The notes below the pieces were generated by a model, which worked only from the letters and a program-made list of their open reading frames with translations, did not search any database and was not told the origin of the DNA. DNA of 64,000 nt from Heliocidaris erythrogramma (taxonomy: Eukaryota > Echinodermata > Echinoidea > Camarodonta > Echinometridae), in contig CM046870.1 of the NCBI GenBank assembly GCA_025617745.1, forward strand, positions 6,263,618 through 6,327,617. The letters run 5' to 3'. The translations under genes and the position numbers were made by a program. Shown here in pieces: positions 43,568 through 52,395 of this stretch. Every line of letters starts with the position of its first letter. Positions within the stretch are counted from its first letter, which is position 1.

Positions 43568-43957
43568 GTGAGAACAAAGGTTAAGCGAGGAGATCATTTG
43601 CCATTGCGTAACACTTTGAATTTTCTTACCACGTATCTACCGTACTTAGTTATCATACACAATGTTAAAGATGCCATTCGCCAGGTGCTCTGTGCCCGTG
43701 TGATATACCAATTCACCTGTGTGAGGTGTAAAGCTCGTTATATTGGCCAGACCAAACGACATTACATAACACGAGTACAGGAGCACTTGGGGGAGGACAA
43801 AAACTCTTATATCTGGAAACACTTACAGTCTTCAAAGCATTGTCTAACAGAATGTAATACACAATGCTTCAAAATTCTAGATACTGCCCACACAGATTTC
43901 CAACTCAAAATAAAGGAAGGCCTATACATCAAATGGACCAAACCACAACTCAACTAA
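43568..43957 (+). pseudogene. Penelope-like GIY-YIG endonuclease relic (3' of gene B)
   Basis: An open frame ending in the GIY-YIG core CVRCKARYIGQTKRHYITRVQEHLG and continuing WKHLQSSKHC...FQLKIKEGLYIKWTKPQLN. It is the counterpart of 12683-13080, without that copy's internal stop. No reverse transcriptase lies upstream, so it is a fragment of a Penelope-like element fixed before the segmental duplication. Confidence 0.75.
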
Positions 43958-44077
43958 GAGGTGTACAATATCAAATGATGATGTCTATTTAATTAATGTA
44001 TTGTCTATTCGGGTCGTTGACCATTGGGGTCCGTCACCCTATTACCTGAATTCATAACATACCCTGTACTTATTCAC

Positions 44078-44367
44078 TCAGACATGATGGTTTAGATATT
44101 TTTTGTAATCAGAAAGTATATATAAAGTTGATTCTGTTGTAAAACTTCAAGCGGACGATGGATCACGGCTCAGTAACGGGTGGACGACCCAAGTGCTTGC
44201 ACCACCGCCTGGCACCGCTTCCTCAGACATGATGGTTTAGATATTTTTTGTAATCAGAAAGTATATATAAAGTTGATTCTGTTGTAAAACTTCAAGCGGA
44301 CGATGGATCAAGGCTCAGTAACGGGTGGACGACCCAAGTGCTTGCACCACCGCCTGGCACCGCTTCC
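44078..44367. repeat. 145-bp tandem duplication spanning a transposon junction
   Basis: 44078-44222 and 44223-44367 are near-identical direct copies. Each contains FMO 3'-flank sequence (ACATGATGGTTTAGATATTT) joined to the Tc1 fragment end (GGGTGGACGACCCAAGTGCT), so the duplication happened after the Tc1 piece was inserted. Confidence 0.9.
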
Positions 44368-44769
44368 TCATGCTGCTGATGAGCTTGTGATTCGTTGCTG
44401 TGGAACGGCATTCCATTCTTCAATCAGAATCTGACGCAGTCCTGCCAGTGTCGTTTCATTGGTGACTCTCTTCCGTACAGACCGACCAAGTTGATCCTAG
44501 AGATGCTCGATGGGGTTTAGGTCTGGGCTGCATGCAGGCCACTCCATTCTCGTGATATCCTCTCTCTCGAGAAAATTGCGGACCAGTCTCGCTTTGTGGG
44601 GTCTAGCGTTGTCGTCTTGCAGGATTGCGTCGTTCCCCATATTCCTTAAATACGGGACAGCTGTTGGTTGGAGGATCTCGTCTCTATACCTCTGAGCAGT
44701 GAGGTTTCCGTCAATGACAACAAGTTTTGTTTTTCCTGCAGTCGAGATGCCTCCCCACACCATCACCAC
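44368..44769 (-). pseudogene. Tc1/mariner transposase fragment
   Basis: On the minus strand, VMVWGGIS, DGNLTAQRYRDEIL, DDNARPHKARLV and SPDLNPIEHL match the DDE domain of Tc1-type transposases (second Asp in DDNARPH, final acidic residue in NPIEH). TGG for the Trp after NPIEHL is TAG (near 44497), a nonsense change, but RSVRKRVTNETTLAGLRQIL continues beyond it. The DNA-binding half is absent. Dead. Confidence 0.88.
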
Positions 44770-45504
44770 GGTAAAAAAGAACAGTGACTTTCAATATTGT
44801 GTCATTTTGCAACTTTTGAATTTTGACCTTGCCCCAGATTTCAAGGCACTGCACCTCCATGTGAACGATAATCATATCATGTAGGGTATCATTTTAAAGG
44901 GAATTAAATGATCTTTTCAGTGGTATCAATCAGACATCAATATTCACTTAGACTTGGGAGAAATGATCGATAAAAGTCAGATTTCCAAACTTTTTTTGAG
45001 GAGTTTATAATTAGAAGCTTGCCTCTAAATACGATAAATGTTTTTAATTGATGCATGTACATGTACATGTATATCAATACATTTCCTAGTCCTTGCATGA
45101 AATTTATTGAAATATACAGACCAATGTTATAGGAGGCTCGCAGCCGTATTCTGACTGACATTTTAATCTTTGTTGTATTCGCAATATTTATCCATGGAAT
45201 CCTGCATTTTACACCTTGTATTTTTAAGCAGTTTAATTATTTGGTGTTATACATTTTATCTTTTTAAAAAGATTTTGTCATAACTATATAATGCCTATAT
45301 TTTTGTACAAGTGTGTAATAAATCATTACCATACAACTATTTGTATACATTTCCATGTATTAATATGTTACCATGGTCACATGTGAATGAGACTTGTCAG
45401 TGTTTGATATCTTATTAAGACATCAAAAACCTCCTTTCAGGGCCCGCAGTATTTTTGTCTACGAATTTAATTCGACATCAGATCTAAAGTCCAAATAGAC
45501 GACA
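44770..45504. other. Sequence between Tc1 fragment and gene C
   Basis: 44770-45010 has no counterpart in copy A and no recognised content. 45010-45423 resumes homology with 13600-14003. 45424-45504 is the short 5' flank of gene C exon 1, resembling that of gene B only in the last ~25 bases. Confidence 0.6.
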
Positions 45505-45620
45505 ATGACTCGTTTAGCGGTGATAGGTGCAGGAGCCTCATCAGGTCTTACGTCCATTAAAGCATGTCTAGAAGAAGGACTGGAACCAGTGTGTTACGAT
45601 CGAGCGAATCTCTCACATAG
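45505..45620 (+). pseudogene. FMO: FMO gene C, exon 1 (probably disabled)
   Basis: [33 protein letters not shown] followed by a GT donor at 45621. It is a clear homologue of gene B exon 1 with two defects. An extra codon puts a second Ser inside the FAD motif (GAGASSG rather than GAGASG), which breaks the fixed GxGxxG spacing. Four extra bases before the donor (about 45602-45612) leave the exon in phase 2 instead of phase 1, so joining to a normal exon 2 would be out of frame. No exon 2 is seen in the remaining 18 kb. A decayed third gene or a mis-assembled one. Confidence 0.8.
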
Positions 45621-45937
45621 GTAAAGAAGCATACTTAAAACATTTCACCACTTGTTATGTTGATAGAGTTCGATATTCTAGGCCTTCCTGATAAAATTAT
45701 ATAGGGCCTACACATGTACTTCGCACTATTAGTGCGGCCTTTTTTAGTCACTTTTAACTGTTCATTAAATTTTAAAAAAGCGAAGTAAAAGTGAGAAAGC
45801 AGTTTACTCTTTTGATATTTGGAACCTCAAAACCTGAGTAGTATATCGGTTTAATTGGGTGTGAAATAGAAAAATTAAGACTTGAAAATATATTCAGTCT
45901 CTCAGAATAGACATAAATTGACCTTTTTGTCACTTAA

Positions 45938-46236
45938 AGGGATACGCCACCGGGCGGTCGTGGGGAAAGTCAGGATTGCGTAAGCCTCATTCACTCGTAC
46001 ACAAAGTTTGTGCGTCGAACGTGTCCGTTGGACTAATTATAAGTGGGATTATATTTCGGCTGCACGAAGCCGACCGAATCTCGCACGAGAGCTCGAGCTC
46101 AGGTGGAGCGTGCATGTTTGTGCGGCGACCAGTCTGTCCGAGGTTTGCGCCCCGCGGGGCAACGGCATGATTAGGTAACGATCACGGTGCCCTCTCGCGG
46201 CATTAAAACGTCCACAATCTGCGGTTGAGTATCCCT
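45938..46236. mobile_element. TTAA MITE family 'AGGGATAC', copy 2
   Basis: 299 bp with ends AGGGATACGCC...GAGTATCCCT and TTAA at 45934-45937 and 46237-46240. It matches the complement of 29975-30269 over its whole length. It is located about 320 bp into what would be intron 1 of gene C. Confidence 0.9.
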
Positions 46237-47185
46237 TTAATGTATATGAATCATGTGAGTTTGGACATGTTATACGCTCGTGTGGTAATTCGTTGGCGAA
46301 AAGAAGAAAAGAAGTAAATTCCAGTTTGATTGAACCACTAGGCCTAATTGATTGATTTTAGTCACGAACAATCACAATGTTGACGAATCATGTTTTTACC
46401 GTATGTAAATAAATGTTAAAGAAATTAGAAGGGATTAGAAGCACATTTGCCGGCACGTGCCACCCCCTCCACCCCACCCCACAAAACCAGTGTCGCATAC
46501 TTATATATTTACTCATTTACTGATTTATTTTCTGGCTTGTCAGCTATTTTTCGGAATTGTGCCCCCCCCCCCCCCCTTCGTAATAAAAAAACCTGCATTT
46601 GTCCGTACATATCCTGAACTTCACGTGCACATCCGGTGAAAATAATGTACAGTACACGTTCGTAGTAGTACGTGTCGTTACGTGACCCCTGTCGGTAAAG
46701 TGAACATTTACCTTTTGACCTCAAATTGTTTGTGAGACATCTGATTTTCCTTGAACTCTGCAAACGCAAGGAGACGTTAAATAATATGCCATACAAGTAG
46801 ATAAAAAGCAAATATTGTTAGTGTTAGTATTGTTGAACCTAGTTCAACAATACAAAGGAACCGATTTCTAGTCATGACCGAACTCTCTCTTTCTCTCTTT
46901 CTCAACAACAAAAAAATAAAAATCGAGTGATCACTTACGTCACTCCACGGGTGGGTGAAAATAGAGTGAAAATGCGTGAAAATTCACTTTTTTCTGTTTA
47001 GAGAGCACTCGATCGATATTCACTCAATTATAGAGTAAGTAATCACTGGTATGATTCCAAGGCCAAGAGGGGTGGAAATAGAGAAGAAACGCGACATTCG
47101 AGATAGCTTAATTAGCGAACGAGCGGGGAAGGGTTTGTCAATTAAGGTCTATAGCCAAGATGAACATACCCCCCCCCCCCCCTCC
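46237..47185. other. Non-coding stretch with small inverted repeats
   Basis: Contains a C-run at 46561-46576, a perfect 12-bp-stem hairpin at 46827-46853 (GTATTGTTGAAC, loop CTA), and a ~125-bp segment (46924-47048) rich in GAGTGA/TCACT and GTGAAAA motifs whose ends (AGTGATCACTTAC, GTAAGTAATCACT) are inverted. No gene recognised. Confidence 0.6.
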
Positions 47186-47600
47186 CAGGGGCGGATCCAG
47201 GATTTCCCAATAGGGGGGCCGGAAAATTGAAAATTGCAAAGTTCAATCAGCAAGTACATCAACTCATTACATAGGAGTACCGTACCTGTATCTGCGCACG
47301 AGCTCAGTTTCGAACTTGACGTGACAGGTGTCTCTTGTACAATCATTGGCGGATCCAGGGGGCACTTCCAGCCCGTGCCCCCCCCCCCCCCTTTGGAAGA
47401 AAAGTATGCATTTTGACCATAGGCGATCCGCCATTTTCTCGATTGTGCCCACCCTTTTAGAATTTAGAATGAAGAACTTTTTTTTTTTTTTTTTTTTGCT
47501 TGTCAGGGAATTATGGAGGGGAACTGGACCCCCATAATCCCCCCCCCCCCCCCCCCCCCCCACTGACCGAATTTTGAAGGTCTGGCGAAAGTATTTTTGT
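47186..47600. mobile_element. Composite of GGCGGATCCAGG / poly-C repeats
   Basis: CAGGGGCGGATCCAGGATTT (47186) and GGCGGATCCAGGGGGCAC (47348) are repeated starts followed by C-runs. CGATCCGCCATTTT and GTCAGGGAATTATGGAGGGG match the inverted interior of the 42311-42768 element. Likely overlapping, decayed hAT-like non-autonomous elements. Boundaries are uncertain. Confidence 0.5.
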
Positions 47601-48126
47601 CGCCAACTGCATATTATGCAAAGAATAGAATTAAAAGAAAAAGAATAGAAAAAAATTAATATGTGATATTAAAGAGAATGTAGGAGTAGGGTATAGCAAC
47701 ATGAACTGATCAAAAAGAAATTTTCCATTCTCATCATAAGTTCCATCTTTTCAAAGGGTGTGCGTAGGCTTAATAACGTTAGTTCGTTGAAACCCCAAAG
47801 TCTGTGGGTCGTCTTGCCCCTCCTATGATAATACCCTTGCGCCACCCCTGACAAAGGAGTCAATGAACGTTTGTGCATGTGAAGCATGCATGTTGCTTTA
47901 ATGTTCATGGTTCAATAGCCCTGCTTGCTAGTCTGAATTCCTTATCAATTGCCGTAAAGCATTGTAAGGACATCACATGCACACACATTGACTCCTGTAC
48001 AAGGGTTGAAAATTTGACAAAATCTGGAAGCTACCTTGAAATTTAATTTGAATTTAATTAAACTGATTTATATATACATGTAGATTAAATCACCTCCAAC
48101 CAGGGTTGTCGATCCGTGTTCATGAT

Positions 48127-48245
48127 TGGGGGGGGGGGGGGGGGGGGGGGGATGACCGGCCGGCGAGGGAAGTGAAGTCAGTTGCGTATCTAGGCGTTAT
48201 GGGGCCCGGGCAAACAATGAAGTTACCCCCCCCCCCCCCCCCCCC
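48127..48245. repeat. Long G-run and C-run pair
   Basis: About 24 G (48128-48151) and about 20 C (48226-48245) separated by roughly 75 bases. They can form a long hairpin and mark the ends of a repeat copy that begins GTTGCGTATCTAGGCGTTAT. Confidence 0.85.
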
Positions 48246-48704
48246 AACCCCTCAGAGTGCATAAACTTACCTACGTTATTGTACAAGCGAGGGAGCAAAG
48301 CGACCAAGCGAAAATGTTATAACCGTAAACAACGGTAAACAATTTCTTGTGCATTTTACCCAGGAAATTTTGCAATTGACCACCGCAATTGAGCGTTAGA
48401 GAAGTTCAAATTGTATACATTGATAAACGGTTTTCTGTTCACTCACTTCTATATCGGGAGCAAAAGTCACAAAAACGCTAGTCTATAGGCTTGAGAAAGA
48501 GTCGATAAAACCAGCGAGGCTACCTGAATTTAAGATTCCTTTCAAAATTTGAACCTTTGCAAATGCTGTTTTATACACTTTATCCTATTGGGGGCGCAAA
48601 TTTAGGAGTCATATGAAACTTACATGATATAGCGAGCAAAGCAATTACATCTTTATTTTTTCAAATTCTGAACCATTTAAGCTATTTAAGAACTATATAC
48701 TGGG

Positions 48705-49707
48705 CAGTGGCATATCTAGGGATTATGGCGCCCGGGGCAAACAATTAAGTTGCGCCCCAACCCCCGAGTCCCCAAACTTAATTTAAGTTATTGTAGAAGT
48801 GACGGAGCAAGGCGACCGAGTGGCAACTTTTCCATTTTTAACCCTAAAATACTAATTCCCTGTGCATTTTACTCAGGAAATTTTGCAATTGAACTACTGA
48901 TATTGAGCAATCGAGAAGTTCGAATTTATTTCATTGATAAACGGTTTTCTATTCACTCCCTTCTAAAACTGGGAGCAAAATTAACGAAAACACTTGAGAA
49001 GTAGTCGAGAAATTCAGCAAGGCGACCGAAAGTTGGGATTTCATTCAAATGTTGCAAATGTTGCAAATGCTGTTTTATACAGTTTATTGCGGGCGTAATA
49101 TATCTAGCAAGATTCAGTCAGATGAAACTTATTACATGATAGCGAGCAAAATAACGACAATTACATTTTTATTTTTCAAATTTTGGACCCTTTAAGCTGT
49201 TTGAGAACTATACGGGGGGCGCAAAATTACGAGATCCTTAAAGCTAATAATTAGGCAAGGGAGCAAAGCAACTGAGCTTTTGAAAATTTTTACATTTCCA
49301 AACTTCAAAAACTTTATTTCTAATACATTAACCGCTCGCATTTGGGGGGGGGGGGTGGTGCATAATCCGTAAGCATTATGATTTTTTTCTTCATTTACCC
49401 CGTTTCGTTTTTCTCTTTTGCGTTTTTTGCGCCCCCTCCAAGTGCGGCCCAGGGCACGTGCCCCCCTGTCCCGCCACTGATACTGGGGGCGCAAAATTAC
49501 GAGATCCTGAAAGAAAATAATTGTGCGAGTATACAAAGCGACCGAGCTTTGGAAAATTTTCGCATTTCAGACCTTCAAAATCTACATTTGGGGCGCGTAA
49601 TCCGTAAGGATTAAGATTTTTCTTCATTTCCGCCTGATTTTCTTTCTCTCCTTTGCTTTTTTTTTCGCCCCCTCCTAGTGCCGCCCTGCCCCCTAGATAC
49701 GCCACTG
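48705..49707. mobile_element. ~1-kb element with CAGTGGCRTATCTAGGG ends, with internal duplication
   Basis: CAGTGGCATATCTAGGG at 48705 is mirrored by CCCTAGATACGCCACTG at 49691-49707. Inside, GGGGGCGCAAAATTACGAGA occurs twice (about 49205 and 49488) and text of the form GAGCAAAGCGACCGAGC recurs at 48801, 49014, 49258, 49529 and just outside at 49703. The CAGTGG start is hAT-like. No matching 8-bp flanks, so it may be nested or rearranged. Confidence 0.6.
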
Positions 49708-50537
49708 AGCGAAGCGACCGAGCCGGGGGAGGGTGTGGGAGGGAGGTATCCCCCTCCCACACCAGGGACTTTTTCAAAAATCTGTCTATTAAACTTGCAT
49801 TTTAGAGCATCCCAAAATATTTTTTAATGAAAAGAAGGAATGCATGGATCTACGCCAAGGGGCGAAACCCCTTAATTGAGAATAACAATGCAAGCGAACG
49901 AATTTTCTTCGATATTTTCGCATTGAAATTGTAGCATTTCTTATTTCCTTAATTATAATCATTAAATAATGTGATGGTATTTAAAGATCAAACATAATGA
50001 TTTTGGATAATCATAAGTTTTAAGGTAATGTATAACAATTCTTGTTTATTTTATCCAAAATATTGGGGGGATGATAATTTTTTGGGGGATATATACCCCC
50101 ATTCCCCCCCCCCCCCCGGGCTGGACCTTATCATGAGTGCTTTTACATATAACATACCTTTGCTAGACTCCTACTCAAATGTGCACCCCAATGCGGAGCG
50201 CAACTGAACATGTGCACACCCTAACCCCCCCCCCCCCCCCCCATTCCCTTATCCAACGCTGCCGTCACGGCCGGCCCCATCTTTTCAAATAAATTCTTCA
50301 GGAATGGCTCGAAATTTCTTTGGAGGGGCATTATCGTCAGCGCATTTGCACTAAGCATTTCAGACACTGCGTTTAGGCTGAGAGTTTTTGGAGAAATAGG
50401 TTGCATTCTGACTTAATTTTCCACAAGCCAGGACCGGCCCGGGTTTCGCAAGTGCTTGACCCCTCAAATGTCAATGCCCCCCCTGCATTGTTACCGTCAG
50501 GTCGTATCTCTCCCCCCCCCCCCCCTCTCTATCTTTC

Positions 50538-50577
<40 letters not shown>

Positions 50578-50779
50578 TTCCTCCTTATCCTTTTTTCTTA
50601 TTTTCTTTCCCCTTTTCCCCCTTCTTTCCTTCCTCCTTTCTTCTTCTTTTTCTTTTTCCCTCTTTTTTCTTTTTTTTTCGCCGCCAATAGGGGGGCCCCC
50701 ACCTGGATCCGCTAGTGCCCCCCCCCCCCCCGGAATGAGAAGAATTTACATTGTGGAGATAAAAAGTTTTATTGTATTC
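49708..50779. other. Poly-C and pyrimidine-rich repeats
   Basis: C-runs at about 50106-50117, 50225-50242, 50513-50525 and 50718-50730, a (CTTT)n tract at 50543-50578, a G/T run at about 50065, and a partial GGATCCGC repeat end near 50704. 49840-50060 is AT-rich with nothing recognised. Confidence 0.6.
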
Positions 50780-50941
50780 AACTGGGCGTCGTGGCGTGCG
50801 CCTGTAATCCAGCTGAAGTTATAAACTGATTCAGCGGACCCAGGTTCGAGACTGAGTCACGTCTTTCGGATGGTGACGTTAAAGGTCGGTCCCCAGACGT
50901 AAATAATCATATCTGATTGATACACGTTAATTACACACACA
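50780..50941 (+). mobile_element. SINE with 7SL/Alu-domain-like head, copy 1
   Basis: Head ACTGGGCGTCGTGGCGTGCG plus CCTGTAATCCAGCT resembles the first ~45 nt of 7SL (SRP) RNA, including the TGTAAT loop that binds SRP9/14. An A-box-like GTGGCGTGCGCC and a B box GGTTCGAGACT follow. The 3' half (TTTCGGATGGTGACGTTAAA and GGTCGGTCC) resembles the conserved tail of RTE-type LINEs, and the end is CA-rich. This copy lacks about 10 bases after CCAGCT relative to copy 2. Confidence 0.65.
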
Positions 50942-51110
50942 GACAACCCAGGACGAAAATCTAATTGAAACCGGTTAAGATTTCCAGTTGAAACCAATTG
51001 AAATTTCCAGTTAAAATTTCCAGTTAAAACCAATTGCCAACTGGATTTCTAATGGGGAAATTGGAACAATTCGTTCCAGTTGAAACCAGTTGAAACCAGT
51101 TGAAACCAGG
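50942..51110. repeat. Short-motif repeat, CCAGTTGAAACC in both orientations
   Basis: CCAGTTGAAA, CCAGTTAAAA, CCAATTG and the complements (GGTTTCAACTGG-like) occur about ten times between the two SINE copies, with three exact CAGTTGAAAC units at about 51078-51108. It is another stretch made from one short motif. Confidence 0.75.
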
Positions 51111-51195
51111 CAAGCAGACATTTTCATTAAAGAATTAAGTAAGTGGCACCTTCCGTTGTCACCAAGAGGTAAAGTATGGTATAAAGGGCAAATTT

Positions 51196-51371
51196 AACTG
51201 GGCGTTGTGGCGTGCGCCTGTAATCCAGCTACCAGTGGACGTTATAAACTGATTCAACGGACCCAGGTTCGAGACTGAGTCACGTCTTTCGGATGGTGAC
51301 GTTAAAGGTCGGTCCCAGACGTAAATAATCATATCTGATTGATACACGTCTGTCCAATTACACACACACAC
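51196..51371 (+). mobile_element. SINE with 7SL/Alu-domain-like head, copy 2 (fuller)
   Basis: Head CTGGGCGTTGTGGCGTGCGC plus CTGTAATCCAGCTACCAGTGGA aligns with 7SL RNA (GGGCG, GTGGCG, GCCTGTANTCCNAGCTAC in the same order and spacing). GACCCAGGTTCGAGACTGAG contains the B box. The tail has CGGATGGTGACGTTAAAGG and CGGTCCCAGACGTAAA, RTE-like, and ends in (AC)n at 51359-51371. A tRNA-derived head is less likely because the A-box region fits 7SL better, but I cannot exclude it. Confidence 0.7.
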
Positions 51372-51570
51372 GCTGGCAAAAGTATCAGATTATGGAAATC
51401 CTCCTCCTCAGGATGGGCACCATGCCATTTTTCCATGACAAGATTGGCATTTTTCATCGCTCGATTGATACTTATTGATTTGGGAAAATTCGGGTGTGTA
51501 CGCCCCTGCCACCTGCATTGGCCCATGTTCTATGAAAATCCCGATCGAATGCATATCATACCGTGCATTC
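51372..51570. repeat. Direct repeat, unit 1 (second copy at 52199-52395)
   Basis: GCTGGCAAAAGTATCAGATT onward to GAATGCATATCATA matches 52199-52395 with few differences. It is a repeat of unknown type with no long open frame that looks like a protein. Confidence 0.8.
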
Positions 51571-51887
51571 TTTATACCGTGCCGCATCATTTTAAACAAT
51601 GACGTGTAAAAATACTTTTGTGCCAGATGTGGGTGAAACCGTGAAACGTTACGATCACATGGGATCATGACCTGAAGGAAACATAAACTTTAAAACCTAA
51701 TGAGAAGATTCCTTTCGTGCGCTTCTTTTAATAAAGATAAGGATAGTTCCCTCATCATAAAATAAAAGATGGTCGACTTTTTGTTGATCATTGGGTCAAG
51801 AAAGGGCTTCCTTTGTCCTGAAATCGTATCCTGCAATCATTATGGACATCAAAGTTTGAATTGTTCTGAAATGAAACTTGTGAAAAA

Positions 51888-52230
51888 GGATTTCCATAAT
51901 GTGATACTTTTGCCAGCCTTATTCGGAACCCTTGTAAAAAAAGTACTACATTACTACTGCAGTACTCGTAGTAAATTGGATCCAAGTACTGCAATGTACT
52001 GCAGTACTTACTGCAGTAATACTGCAAAAGTGCCACAAGTACTGCAATGTACTGCAGTACTTACTGCAGTAATACTGCAAAAGTACTATGAGTACTGCAA
52101 GTACCTCAAAAATATTGCGAGTACTGTAGTAAATTGGACCCAAGTACTGCAGTACTACTGCATTACTTTGCAGTACTTTTTTACAAGGGTTCCGAATAAG
52201 GCTGGCAAAAGTATCAGATTATGGAAATCC
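51888..52230. mobile_element. 343-bp inverted-repeat element filled with TACTGCAG palindromes
   Basis: A ~59-bp inverted repeat (GGATTTCCATAATNTGATAC ... CTTGTAAAAAAGTACT) with about two differences bounds the element. The interior is almost wholly AGTACTGCA / TACTGCAGTA written in both directions, including a ~55-bp tandem unit (about 51975 and 52030). The arms also match the start of the flanking direct repeat. Confidence 0.88.
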
Positions 52231-52395
52231 TCCTCCTCAGGATGGGCACCTTTATTTCCATGAAAAGATTGGCATTTTTCATTGCTCGATGGATACTTAT
52301 TGATTTGGGAAAATTCGGGGATGTACGCCCCTGCCACCTGCATTGGCCCATGTTCTATGAAAATTCCGATCGAATGCATATCATCATACTGTGGG
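52199..52395. repeat. Direct repeat, unit 2
   Basis: Second copy of 51372-51570, partly overlapping the right arm of the TACTGCAG element, so the element's inverted arm was drawn from this repeat or the repeat is the same element's end. Confidence 0.75.

Larger units (their letters stand above)
32401..45423 (+). repeat. Segmental tandem duplication, copy B (FMO gene B)
   Basis: Counterpart of 1-14003. Copy-specific material here includes a 906-bp GCGCCA element (32592-33497), a tandem-repeat element in intron 3 (35205-36347), a tandem-repeat element in intron 5 (38137-39250), a 458-bp poly-G/C-ended insertion (42311-42768), a 145-bp tandem duplication (44078-44367) and a Tc1 fragment. The right break at about 45423 is immediately followed by the 5' region of gene C. 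Confidence 0.93.

Noticed and set aside
50401..50824. Ser/Phe/Leu-rich open frames
   Set aside because: They translate the CTTT/poly-C tract.
50835..50855. tRNA gene suggested by GGTTCGAGACT
   Set aside because: It is the B box of a SINE; no cloverleaf or acceptor stem could be built around it.
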